Assembly: GCA_020025795.1 (NCBI GenBank)
Contig: JAHHRK010000018.1
Span: 1-21,008 of the forward strand
DNA from: Faecalibacterium sp.
GTDB taxonomy: Bacteria > Bacillota > Clostridia > Oscillospirales > Ruminococcaceae
DNA length: 21,008 bases
Direction of reading: 5' to 3'
In this document: positions 7,821-14,590 of the stretch, piece by piece
Layout of the letters: each line of letters starts with the position of its first letter
Numbering within the stretch: the first letter of the stretch is position 1
Made by a program: the position numbers and the translations under genes
The notes under the pieces: model-generated
What the model was told of the DNA's origin: nothing
Seen by the model: only the letters and a program-made list of their open reading frames with translations
The model's database searches: none

Positions 7821-8230
7821 TTGATGTAAATCTCCTTTGTGATTTTCTCATGGGACGAACCGGCAAAGTCGAAGCTTTGGGCCAGCGTCCAGCCGTGTTC
7901 GCGCAGGGGAAGATCCAGGTGGGTATCCGCCGGGTAAGTTCGGTTCCAGCGGAACAAAATCACCTGTTCCAGCTTTGCTTCATAGGGTGCCAGCGGTGCG
8001 CCTTCCACAAAGCAGAAATCGCCGGGCTGTGCCGTTTCCAGAAAATCCTCTGCGGCATCCAGCTGTGCCTGTTCCTCAGGCTCAAACTGCTTAGCGGAAT
8101 AGGGGGAAAGCTTCAGCTTTTTCGTGCCCAGCATCCCCAGCATTTCGGCGCGCAGCACCTTGTCTTTGCTTTGGCGGCGGTGATTGAACATGGTTCCGCC
8201 GTTATCATCGATACAGATCATTGCGATCAT
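7817..8230 (-). CDS. Uncharacterised small protein upstream of the nuclease
   Basis: I cannot assign a function. The 137-residue cytoplasmic product starts MIAMICIDDNGGTMFNHRRQSKD and has a mid-protein segment LEQVILFRWNRTYPADTHLD. It is mixed alpha/beta in appearance, has no signal peptide or membrane segment, and has no metallo-beta-lactamase, DHFR or kinase motif. The N-terminal DDNGG and HRRQS pieces look like conserved sites. It is the first gene of a two-gene unit and overlaps the nuclease gene by four bases (ATGA), which suggests linked roles. The ATG at 8230 is supported by AGGTG seven bases upstream and by a near-consensus promoter. Confidence 0.8.
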   Translation of the reverse strand: MIAMICIDDNGGTMFNHRRQSKDKVLRAEMLGMLGTKKLKLSPYSAKQFEPEEQAQLDAAEDFLETAQPGDFCFVEGAPLAPYEAKLEQVILFRWNRTYPADTHLDLPLREHGWTLAQSFDFAGSSHEKITKEIYIK

Positions 8231-8279
8231 GTGTATTCACCTGGTTCCTTATTTTGATTGGAGCACGCGGCCCCATACC

Positions 8280-8308
8280 ATTATACGAACCAGCTATGCC
8301 AGCGTCAA
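8280..8308 (-). promoter_or_regulatory. Promoter of the 137-residue protein / nuclease operon
   Basis: Leftward -35 TTGACG (8303-8308), 17-base spacer, -10 TATAAT (8280-8285). The -10 box is 49 bases before the start codon. Confidence 0.85.
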
Positions 8309-8330
8309 CGCACACAGACGGTCTCCGGGC

Positions 8331-8376
8331 AAAAAAGGAAAGCATCTGCCGCTTTCCAAAAGGGCAGATGCCTTCC
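8331..8376 (-). terminator. Intrinsic terminator of the MYG1 / GIY-YIG operon
   Basis: Leftward GGAAGGCATCTGCC pairs with GGCAGATGCTTTCC around a 12-base loop and is followed by TTTTTTG. It lies just after the stop of the GIY-YIG/GNAT gene. Confidence 0.85.
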
Positions 8377-8384
8377 TGTCTTTT

Positions 8385-9242
8385 TTATTTTCGTGCCTTT
8401 GGCTTTTTCGCCAATACGGCCTGCACCTGCTGTTCCGTTAAGGGTGTCAGCGGTTTTGGTGCCGTATTGCCTTTGCGCAAGGCCAGGCGCCAGGTGGAAA
8501 GGCCGATCCATTTGCCCAGCTTATAGCCGGTGTGGGGGGTGCGGCCTTCGCACACAAAGCCGTATTTTTGGTGAAATGCTTCGCTGGCAGGGTTAGGATC
8601 GGCAATCAGCGCATATACATTCCATACGCCTTGCTGCCGCAGCAGCTCCAACAGCGGCGGATACAGCGCATCGCCTATGCCCATACTCCGTGCGTCTGGC
8701 GCACAGTAGATGGTAATTTCCCGGTCCCAGTCAAAGGCTTCGCGCTCATGCCAGCGGTGGGTGCAGGCAAAGCCCATCAGGCGGCCTGCACCATCCCGCG
8801 CAAGCAACATCGGCGCAACCGCCAGGGTATCCGCCACCCATTTTTCATACTGGGGCAGGGTGGACGGCGTAATTTGAAAGGTGGCACGGCTGTTTTCCAC
8901 ATACCAGTTGTACAGCGCCAAAATATCGGCGGTGTCCGCCTGTGTGGCCACCGAAAGCCGCGGACGGTGGTTTTCGGTCCAGGATGCACACAGCGCCTCT
9001 TTTTTTGCCTTGGACAGCTTTTTGATGGCAGCTTCGCGTTTTAATGCGGCAGATTTATCCGGCAGCTGTTCCAGATAGGCAAAGCCTTCCGGCGGGAACG
9101 CGTGGGTAAATTTTGCACCGCCCTGTCCGTTTTTATGGGCATGCAGCCGGGCAGGCGGATCGTCTGTCCAGCCGGTGTACAAGCGGTCGCCTTCGCAGCG
9201 CAGCATATACACAAAAGCAGGGTGCTGGCTGGGGTTTGCCAT
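8385..9242 (-). CDS. Fusion protein: GIY-YIG nuclease domain plus GNAT acetyltransferase domain
   Basis: A 285-residue protein with two domains normally found apart. Residues 8-88 form a GIY-YIG domain of the YhbQ/UPF0213 type: VYMLRC (11-16), LYTGWTDD (21-28), Arg32 in ARLHAHKNG, and Glu70 in LKREAAIKKLSKAKK, the expected metal-binding residue. Residues 96-255 form a GNAT domain resembling the phosphinothricin acetyltransferase group: YNWYVENSRATFQ (111-123), the acetyl-CoA loop RSMGIGDALY (185-194) and FHQKYGFV (223-230). A lysine-rich tail follows. There is no frameshift; the join at about residue 90 is in frame. The ATG at 9242 is chosen because AAAGGAGG precedes it by 8 bases. It lies 35 bases after the MYG1-like gene and is probably co-transcribed. 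Substrates of either domain are unknown. Confidence 0.88.
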   Translation of the reverse strand: MANPSQHPAFVYMLRCEGDRLYTGWTDDPPARLHAHKNGQGGAKFTHAFPPEGFAYLEQLPDKSAALKREAAIKKLSKAKKEALCASWTENHRPRLSVATQADTADILALYNWYVENSRATFQITPSTLPQYEKWVADTLAVAPMLLARDGAGRLMGFACTHRWHEREAFDWDREITIYCAPDARSMGIGDALYPPLLELLRQQGVWNVYALIADPNPASEAFHQKYGFVCEGRTPHTGYKLGKWIGLSTWRLALRKGNTAPKPLTPLTEQQVQAVLAKKPKARK

Positions 9243-9277
9243 AGGCCGTCCTCCTTTTTCCGGGCAATGCACCTGGC

Positions 9278-10105
9278 TTACAGGCGGCCGTTATTGCGCA
9301 GTACCTGGCGGCAAGCTTCGATGGCCTGCTCCTTGGTATCGGCGGTAATCAAAAAGCGGCTTGCGTGGCAGAAGCGGATGCCTTCCAGGCCGCTCTTCTG
9401 CGCAATGACCTCCGGGGTCTGGCCTGCCCAGGATGCCGGGAAGGGCAGCTTGCTGCGCTTGGTCTTGCGGTCATTAACGCACTGGGCGCTCCAGCCGCCG
9501 CGCTGGCTGGGATATACCACAAACAGTGCATCCGTGCGGTACAGGCCATTTTTCCACGGCAGATAGCAGGGCAGCACCACAATGCCGTTCTGGCTCTCGT
9601 GGTAAGCAGCCTGCACCTTGGCATCGGCACGGTTCACCGCACGTGCAGATTCGATCTGGCGCTCCAGAATCTGGCGTGCCACCGCCACAGCCTGGAAGAA
9701 ACATTCGTCGCTGTCCTGGTCAGAATCCCAAACCGGGTTAAAGAAGCCGATGGCATCGCACAGGCTGTTCTGTTCGCCGGTATTATCGTTCAAATCCAGC
9801 GGCTGGATGAAGTTTTCGTCAATCAGTCGTGCCTGATTTTCGCCTACCAGGCCCGGGCCAAGTACCTGCCACAGCAGGCCAAAGGCGGCATACGGCACGC
9901 CGTTTGCCCGGTACTCGCGGGGTTCCTGATGGTGGTCGAACATACCAAAGCCCACGTCGTACACGATGCCGTCAAAATCTTCGGGTACCGTAAAGCCGCG
10001 GGTAATCTGGATATCAGGGCGAACGATCTGCAAAAGCGCCGTGGAAAACACGTCGTCTGCATGGAATTTACCGCCGTGGGTAAAGCCGGTTGCGGGAATT
10101 TTCAT
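9278..10105 (-). CDS. MYG1-family (UPF0160) DHH-like metal-dependent hydrolase
   Basis: A 275-residue member of the MYG1/UPF0160 family, related to DHH phosphoesterases. The N-terminal metal site is clear: THGGKFHADDV (9-19, with His10, His15, Asp17) and YDVGFGMFDHHQ (49-60, with Asp50 and DHH at 57-59). The C-terminal half has the family phrases LPCYLPWKNGL and GIRFCHASRF. Eukaryotic MYG1 is reported to be a 3'-5' RNA exonuclease of nucleus and mitochondria; the bacterial role is not established. The length is somewhat shorter than eukaryotic forms and fits bacterial ones. The start at 10105 has AGGAGG nine bases before. It heads a two-gene unit with the GIY-YIG/GNAT fusion, so both may act on nucleic acids or nucleotides. 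Confidence 0.92.
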   Translation of the reverse strand: MKIPATGFTHGGKFHADDVFSTALLQIVRPDIQITRGFTVPEDFDGIVYDVGFGMFDHHQEPREYRANGVPYAAFGLLWQVLGPGLVGENQARLIDENFIQPLDLNDNTGEQNSLCDAIGFFNPVWDSDQDSDECFFQAVAVARQILERQIESARAVNRADAKVQAAYHESQNGIVVLPCYLPWKNGLYRTDALFVVYPSQRGGWSAQCVNDRKTKRSKLPFPASWAGQTPEVIAQKSGLEGIRFCHASRFLITADTKEQAIEACRQVLRNNGRL

Positions 10106-10154
10106 GGTGAAACCTCCTGGGAAAGCGGCGCTGGGCCGCAGTAATCATTTTAGG

Positions 10155-10169
10155 CAGGGCCGGGCCCTG
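10155..10169. repeat. 15-base palindrome in the MYG1 leader
   Basis: CAGGGCC-G-GGCCCTG is a perfect inverted repeat with a one-base centre. It lies between the MYG1 -10 box and its start codon and could be a repressor site or a cruciform. The repeat is seen; its function is unknown. Confidence 0.4.
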
Positions 10170-10180
10170 TGTAACATCTT

Positions 10181-10210
10181 ATATTAGCACACTCGGCGCA
10201 GCAGAAGCAA
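10181..10210 (-). promoter_or_regulatory. Promoter of the MYG1 / GIY-YIG operon
   Basis: Leftward -35 TTGCTT (10205-10210), 18-base spacer, -10 TAATAT (10181-10186) with an extended TGC just before it. Confidence 0.55.
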
Positions 10211-10253
10211 GCATACGCACCTGACGTTTTGTGTCGATTTCTGCCGTGTACTG

Positions 10254-10262
10254 TGATACAAT
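10254..10262 (+). promoter_or_regulatory. Extended -10 promoter of the amidase gene
   Basis: TGA-TACAAT, an extended -10 element with hexamer at 10257-10262, lies 38 bases before the amidase start codon. The -35 region is poor. Confidence 0.55.
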
Positions 10263-10300
10263 AAGAACAATATATTTTATCGTTTTCAAGGAGGTGCCTT

Positions 10301-12499
10301 ATGCGTTCTGCAACACAAGCCCACGGCCACCACGCCGCAGGGCAAAAGCAAAAATCTTCACATAATAGTACATTTTTCCTGACAGCACTGTTGCTTCTGG
10401 TCTCGATTTGCGTCGTGTTGTTCGTCTTTCGGCCGGCTGCCAAAGCGCTGCCTGTGCCGGAGCAACCGCGCATTGTTCGCCTCGATGCCGCCTGGACCAG
10501 CCAGCTGGCAAACTGCGGCGGCGATAAGGAGGTAAAGGCCTTCATCGACCAAACTGTGGCGGAAATCGCAGCCACACCCTTTGGCATCAACGCCATTGCC
10601 TGGGACGGCATGACTCCGGACGGCGCAGCTATGTTTATCGACAGTACAGAGACGCTGCCCCATGCCGCCTGTTTATCCGACCGCTTCGATGCGATGGATT
10701 ACCTGATTCGCACCGCCAACGATGCCGACTTGACGGTATATCTGGAAAGCCTGCTGCCTAAGCCGGAGGACAAGGCCATCACCGATCTGGTCGAAAAGCA
10801 CGAAATGCCTTTGGTGTCCCGCAATGTGCTGAGCAGCCAGACCCCCGGCTGGGAATCCGGTGATGTGCAGCTTTTGGATGCATCCATCGGCGGCGAACGT
10901 GCTGCGCTGGCTTTGCAACAGGGCAGCGAGGCGCGCGGTGTAATGCTGGGCGACTGGAGCGTTCTGCGCCAAGACCCGTCCGAGGTGGTCCTGTTTAACG
11001 CATTTGCCGACAGCGCACTGGATGACCCCACTCAGGCCTGGGCCGGCAAGGAGCTTGCGCAGACGCTGGCCGTTACGTATCCGCAGCACGATAACGCCAA
11101 GCTGTACGACAAAACGGTTTTCCTGATGGGCACCAGCAACCCGGACGCTCCGTTGACCTTAAACGGTCAGCCAGTAGAGCGCTTCACCCAGCGAGGCAGC
11201 TGGGGTATTCTGGTTCCGCTGGAATACGGCACCAATACCTTCACACTGGAAAACGGCGGTAAGCCGCTGGAGTTCCATATTGAAAAGCCCAAACCCGACC
11301 CCAGCAAAAAGCCTGCAAAACCCCAGCCGCCCCAGCCGGACGGCACCGCAGGTGCAGAGGCAATCGGTAAAAAAGTACAGGTTACCGATGCCATTGCCAG
11401 TGCACTGACCGAGCCTTGGAAGTCTTCTTCCATCGAAGATACGCTGTATCAGGGCGCTGTGGCCGAAGTTGTGGACGTGACCGAGTACCAGTCAGGCAAC
11501 ATTATGACCCACGCTTATAAGCTGTCTACCGGCGGCTGGGTGCGTGCAAAGACCAGCACCATCGTGGACCTACCGGACGCTGCTTTTACCGGAGCTACCA
11601 TTTCCGAAGATGCAGCCAGCCGCAGCACGGTTCTGGAATTTGCCGGCAGCGGCACGCCTGCCGTGTACCACACCTGGGAGGACAACAAGCTCACGCTCAA
11701 GCTGCTCAGCGCACAGTGGAGCGGCACGCTGCCCGAAAGCGAGCGTTTTGCCGCTTCCATCGAACAGCAGGACAAAGACATCGTACTGACGCTGGATTTC
11801 TCCGCTGCTGACCCGCTGTATGGCTGGGCTGTCAACTATGAAGATGGTGTCACGCGGCTATACTTTAAGCACAAGCCCGTTCTGGCCGAAGGCGCAAAGC
11901 CGCTGACCGGCCTGACCATCATGCTGGACCCCGGCCACGGCGAAGGCGACGATGGCGCTGTGGGCAGCGGCGGCCTTTCCGCACCGGTGGAAAAGGATGC
12001 CAACCTGGCGCTTGCACTGGCCGTTCGCACCCGATTGGAACAGCTGGGCGCAACCGTTGCCATGACGCGCACGGAGGATACCTTCCCCACGCTGGGCGAC
12101 CGCGTTACCGCGCTGAACACCCAGCACCCGGACCTGTTCATCTCGATTCACCACAATAGCATTGATTTGACGCGCGATGTGAATGGCGTAAACGGCACGG
12201 AAGCCTACTGGTTCTATGACGAAGGTACTGAGCTGGCCAAACTACTGACGGAAAATGTCACAAGCGCAATCAACGCCGTCCGTTCCGAACCCCATCAGGA
12301 CCGTGGCAATTCCTACGGTTACTATTATGTGACCCGCTCCAACATCTGCCCGGCAACGCTTTTGGAGGTGGCCTTCATGACCAATCCTGCCGACTATGAG
12401 CTTTGCACCGACGCCGATGTGATCTGGGCCGAGGCCGGCGGCATCGCAAGAGCTGTGTATCAGTTCCTGCGCGAAGCAGCCATTCAGCCCGCCGCCTGA
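10301..12499 (+). CDS. Membrane-anchored N-acetylmuramoyl-L-alanine amidase (Amidase_3)
   Basis: A 732-residue cell wall hydrolase that should cut the bond between MurNAc and L-Ala in peptidoglycan. One membrane helix at about 25-43 (FFLTALLLLVSICVVLFVF) anchors it. A roughly 280-residue region (about 50-325) follows, then a Lys/Pro linker (about 329-350), a beta-rich section that may contain an SH3-like module (about 355-425), and the zinc amidase domain (about 535-725). Zinc ligands fit the family: His546 in DPGHG, Glu564 in EKDAN, His617 in SIHHN, and catalytic Glu689 in LLEVAFMTN. The protein is much longer than a bare amidase domain of about 180 residues. The start at 10301 is supported by AAGGAGGTG. 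It is a single-gene unit with its own promoter and terminator. A role in cell separation or wall turnover is likely. Confidence 0.92.
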   Translation: MRSATQAHGHHAAGQKQKSSHNSTFFLTALLLLVSICVVLFVFRPAAKALPVPEQPRIVRLDAAWTSQLANCGGDKEVKAFIDQTVAEIAATPFGINAIAWDGMTPDGAAMFIDSTETLPHAACLSDRFDAMDYLIRTANDADLTVYLESLLPKPEDKAITDLVEKHEMPLVSRNVLSSQTPGWESGDVQLLDASIGGERAALALQQGSEARGVMLGDWSVLRQDPSEVVLFNAFADSALDDPTQAWAGKELAQTLAVTYPQHDNAKLYDKTVFLMGTSNPDAPLTLNGQPVERFTQRGSWGILVPLEYGTNTFTLENGGKPLEFHIEKPKPDPSKKPAKPQPPQPDGTAGAEAIGKKVQVTDAIASALTEPWKSSSIEDTLYQGAVAEVVDVTEYQSGNIMTHAYKLSTGGWVRAKTSTIVDLPDAAFTGATISEDAASRSTVLEFAGSGTPAVYHTWEDNKLTLKLLSAQWSGTLPESERFAASIEQQDKDIVLTLDFSAADPLYGWAVNYEDGVTRLYFKHKPVLAEGAKPLTGLTIMLDPGHGEGDDGAVGSGGLSAPVEKDANLALALAVRTRLEQLGATVAMTRTEDTFPTLGDRVTALNTQHPDLFISIHHNSIDLTRDVNGVNGTEAYWFYDEGTELAKLLTENVTSAINAVRSEPHQDRGNSYGYYYVTRSNICPATLLEVAFMTNPADYELCTDADVIWAEAGGIARAVYQFLREAAIQPAA

Positions 12500-12516
12500 T
12501 TTACTTTAAAACAAAG

Positions 12517-12547
12517 AATGCCGCCCGCAGGCCGGGCGGCATTTTTG
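12517..12547 (+). terminator. Intrinsic terminator of the amidase gene
   Basis: Perfect stem AATGCCGCCCG / CGGGCGGCATT around a five-base loop, then TTTTG, 18 bases after the stop codon. Confidence 0.88.
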
Positions 12548-12599
12548 TTGGAAAATCCGTGCGTTTTTTCGATCAGTCGGCGCTTTTCGCCCGATTTTG

Positions 12600-12608
12600 T
12601 GCTATACT
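12600..12608 (+). promoter_or_regulatory. Extended -10 promoter of the HAD gene
   Basis: TGC-TATACT (hexamer 12603-12608) lies 40 bases before the HAD start codon. No clear -35 hexamer. Confidence 0.55.
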
Positions 12609-12647
12609 GGTATATTGACAGTGACACACAACAAGTAGGAGACAATC

Positions 12648-13304
12648 ATGATTGAAGCGGTTATTTTTGATATGGACGGCCTGATGTTCGACACCGAAAG
12701 CGTTTGGACATCTCTGTGGGAGCCGGTGCTGAAAACCTTCGGCCTTCCGCTGCCTGACGGCCTTGCAGACGCAACGCGCGGCACCGCGGGTGTGCAGCTG
12801 CGCAACATCGTGGGCCAGTATTGCGGACCGGACCATGACCCCCAGGCCATTCTGGAGGAAATGTGGCGTCAGGGCGATTTGGTCTTTGCCAAAGGCGTTG
12901 CCAAAAAGCCCGGTCTGGATGAATTGCTGGCATGGCTGAAGGCACATAATATCCCAGTTGCAGTGGCCAGCAGCAGCCTGCCCCATTACATCCACCAGAA
13001 TCTGAAGAACGGCAAGATCGAGCCGTACTTTTCTACCATCGTCAGCGGCGATATGATCGAGCACTCGAAGCCTGCACCGGATATTTTCCTGAAGGCAGCC
13101 GAGCTGTTGGGCGTTGACCGCCACCACACGCTGGTTTTAGAGGACAGCTACAATGGCGTGCGCGCAGGCCGTGCCGGCGATTTTATCACAGTAATGGTAC
13201 CGGACCTGATGCCGCCGAACGAAGAAATGGCACACTTGTATGATGCCTGCTGCAAGGACCTGTTTGAAGTACGTGATCTGCTGGAGCAGGGCAAGCTGGG
13301 CTGA
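12648..13304 (+). CDS. HAD-family phosphatase (beta-phosphoglucomutase-like)
   Basis: A 218-residue HAD hydrolase with the full set of motifs. Motif I is FDMDGLMFDTE with nucleophile Asp8 and acid/base Asp10, motif II is VASSS, motif III is the Lys in HSKPAPDIF, and motif IV is LEDSYNGVRAG. The helical cap between motifs I and II makes it a subclass I enzyme of the sugar-phosphate phosphatase / beta-phosphoglucomutase group. Such proteins dephosphorylate small sugar phosphates or convert them; the exact substrate cannot be read from the sequence. The ATG at 12648 has AGGAG eight bases upstream. It stands alone between its promoter and a terminator shared with the convergent cyclase gene. Confidence 0.9.
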   Translation: MIEAVIFDMDGLMFDTESVWTSLWEPVLKTFGLPLPDGLADATRGTAGVQLRNIVGQYCGPDHDPQAILEEMWRQGDLVFAKGVAKKPGLDELLAWLKAHNIPVAVASSSLPHYIHQNLKNGKIEPYFSTIVSGDMIEHSKPAPDIFLKAAELLGVDRHHTLVLEDSYNGVRAGRAGDFITVMVPDLMPPNEEMAHLYDACCKDLFEVRDLLEQGKLG

Positions 13305-13340
13305 TTTTTCTCTGCCAAAAGCGCAGCACATATAAAATGA

Positions 13341-13375
13341 AAAGGGAGCGTATCCGATTGGATGCGCTCCCTTTT
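13341..13375 (+). terminator. Bidirectional terminator between the HAD and cyclase genes
   Basis: Stem AAAGGGAGCGTATCC / GGATGCGCTCCCTTT around GATT, with TTTTT on the right. Leftward it also ends in TTTTCATTTTA, so it can serve both convergent genes. Confidence 0.8.
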
Positions 13376-13420
13376 TCAGTATAGTTGCTTTTGTGGAAAG
13401 CCGTTCCGTTGTTTGGGAAT

Positions 13421-13990
13421 TTATTGTTTATCCTCACATTCTACGATTACTCTGCACCGCAGCCCTGTCATAATCTCATCATCCAGCCACATAGTATAAA
13501 CCGTAAAGCGCGGTGCTGTAATGCTGGGAATATTTTTCAGGTTCTCAATCACATAAATCCCATGCTGTTCGCACAGTCTGTCTGCTGCCTCGTGCTCGCT
13601 ATGCTGTCGAATTCCGGGGCAGTCAATACCGATGAATCGAATTTTTTTCTCTGCTAGTTTTCGGATCAGCTCCTGCGAAAGCTGGGGATGATCTTCAAAA
13701 TACGCAGGCTCACCATACGCATGTGCTTCGATCCGGCCTGTGCGAAAAAGAACAAAGTCGTTTTCTTTCACCAAATCCAAATCAATGTCTTTCGGCGTAA
13801 CCTCGGTAGTTTCCCGCACATCAAACAAAACGCCTTCCGACTTAAAATACTCCAGCGGGATATTACTTTTTTCGTACGTATCCAGGTGTGTTCCGACGTG
13901 CCCCATCGCTACATGGGGGTTATCTTGCGATTTTGCCGATAAAACAAGCGGACTATCCTGCGAAACCACTGTTGTTAAATCCACATACAT
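13421..13990 (-). CDS. Cyclase-family metal-dependent hydrolase (kynurenine formamidase-like)
   Basis: A 189-residue member of the Cyclase family (Pfam Cyclase), which includes kynurenine formamidase and other metal-dependent amide hydrolases. The signature HVGTHLD (31-37) gives the expected metal ligands His31, His35 and Asp37. IGIDCPGIRQ and the later EHEAADRL also match the family layout. Substrate unknown: no tryptophan-catabolism genes are near. The start is set at ATG 13990 because AGGAG lies 9 bases before it; the GTG two codons earlier would be only three bases from that site. The gene looks more AT-rich than its neighbours, which may mean a different origin. I see no clear promoter. 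Confidence 0.85.
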   Translation of the reverse strand: MYVDLTTVVSQDSPLVLSAKSQDNPHVAMGHVGTHLDTYEKSNIPLEYFKSEGVLFDVRETTEVTPKDIDLDLVKENDFVLFRTGRIEAHAYGEPAYFEDHPQLSQELIRKLAEKKIRFIGIDCPGIRQHSEHEAADRLCEQHGIYVIENLKNIPSITAPRFTVYTMWLDDEIMTGLRCRVIVECEDKQ

Positions 13991-14084
13991 AACCACAATC
14001 TCCTCTATGCAAATGATCGGATATTCGCATTTTTGTTATGCACACTGCACCCGTTCTCTTTTAAAGTTCGATGCCATCCTTTAC

Positions 14085-14117
14085 ATAAAAAAGCCGCCTG
14101 TAAAAACAGGTGGCTTT
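14085..14117 (-). terminator. Intrinsic terminator of the NusG domain II gene
   Basis: Leftward AAAGCCACCTG pairs with CAGGCGGCTTT around TTTTTA, then TTTTTATG. It lies directly after the stop codon at 14122. Confidence 0.8.
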
Positions 14118-14121
14118 CTTT

Positions 14122-14511
14122 TTACTGGACATCGCCGATTTCTTCAATGGACATAAACACGCCGTTCGGGATGCAGGATGCAAATGCACCACGGCTGTTC
14201 AGCCAGCCAAAGCCCTCGCACACATGGTCGGGGCAGGGGCTGTTGATGAAGGCCACAGCCCCATCTTTCACCTGAATATGTACTGTATCGAACCGAGTCG
14301 GGATATCGTAGGTCTTATCCTCGTCCAGCGAAATCACCATTTGCTGAGAACCTTCTTCGTTGTCGTACAGCACCAGCGCGCACAGCTCGTGCGGGTCCTT
14401 GCGGTTGGCCAAGCCCAAAACGGCCAGCACTGCTGCCAAAGCCAGCACGACCAGTGCGAAAATCAAATTCATTTTTTTGCTGTTTGTCGTTTTTTCGCGA
14501 TTCGTTTTCAC
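14122..14511 (-). CDS. Membrane-anchored NusG domain II protein
   Basis: A 129-residue protein with a basic N-terminus, one membrane helix (about 14-36) and a small extracytoplasmic domain of the NusG_II type. The hallmark is DGAVAFINSPCPDHVCEGFGW (83-103, with Cys93 and Cys98), then a third Cys at 113 in ASCIPNGVFM. Despite the name, this stand-alone domain has no known link to transcription elongation and its function is not established. The Cys pair suggests redox or metal chemistry. The start is GTG at 14511 with AAAGGA eight bases before. It follows the trigger factor terminator by 33 bases, leaving little room for a separate promoter, so read-through from trigger factor is possible. Confidence 0.85.
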   Translation of the reverse strand: MKTNREKTTNSKKMNLIFALVVLALAAVLAVLGLANRKDPHELCALVLYDNEEGSQQMVISLDEDKTYDIPTRFDTVHIQVKDGAVAFINSPCPDHVCEGFGWLNSRGAFASCIPNGVFMSIEEIGDVQ

Positions 14512-14544
14512 TGAGAATTCCTTTCTGACTAATACGTCTCTAAC

Positions 14545-14580
14545 AGAAAAATGCTCGCCGGATCATCCGACGAGCATTTT
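14545..14580 (-). terminator. Intrinsic terminator of the trigger factor gene
   Basis: Leftward AAAATGCTCG pairs with CGAGCATTTT, with further inner pairing, then TTTTTCTG. It begins 10 bases after the trigger factor stop. Confidence 0.83.
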
Positions 14581-14590
14581 GCCGCAATGC

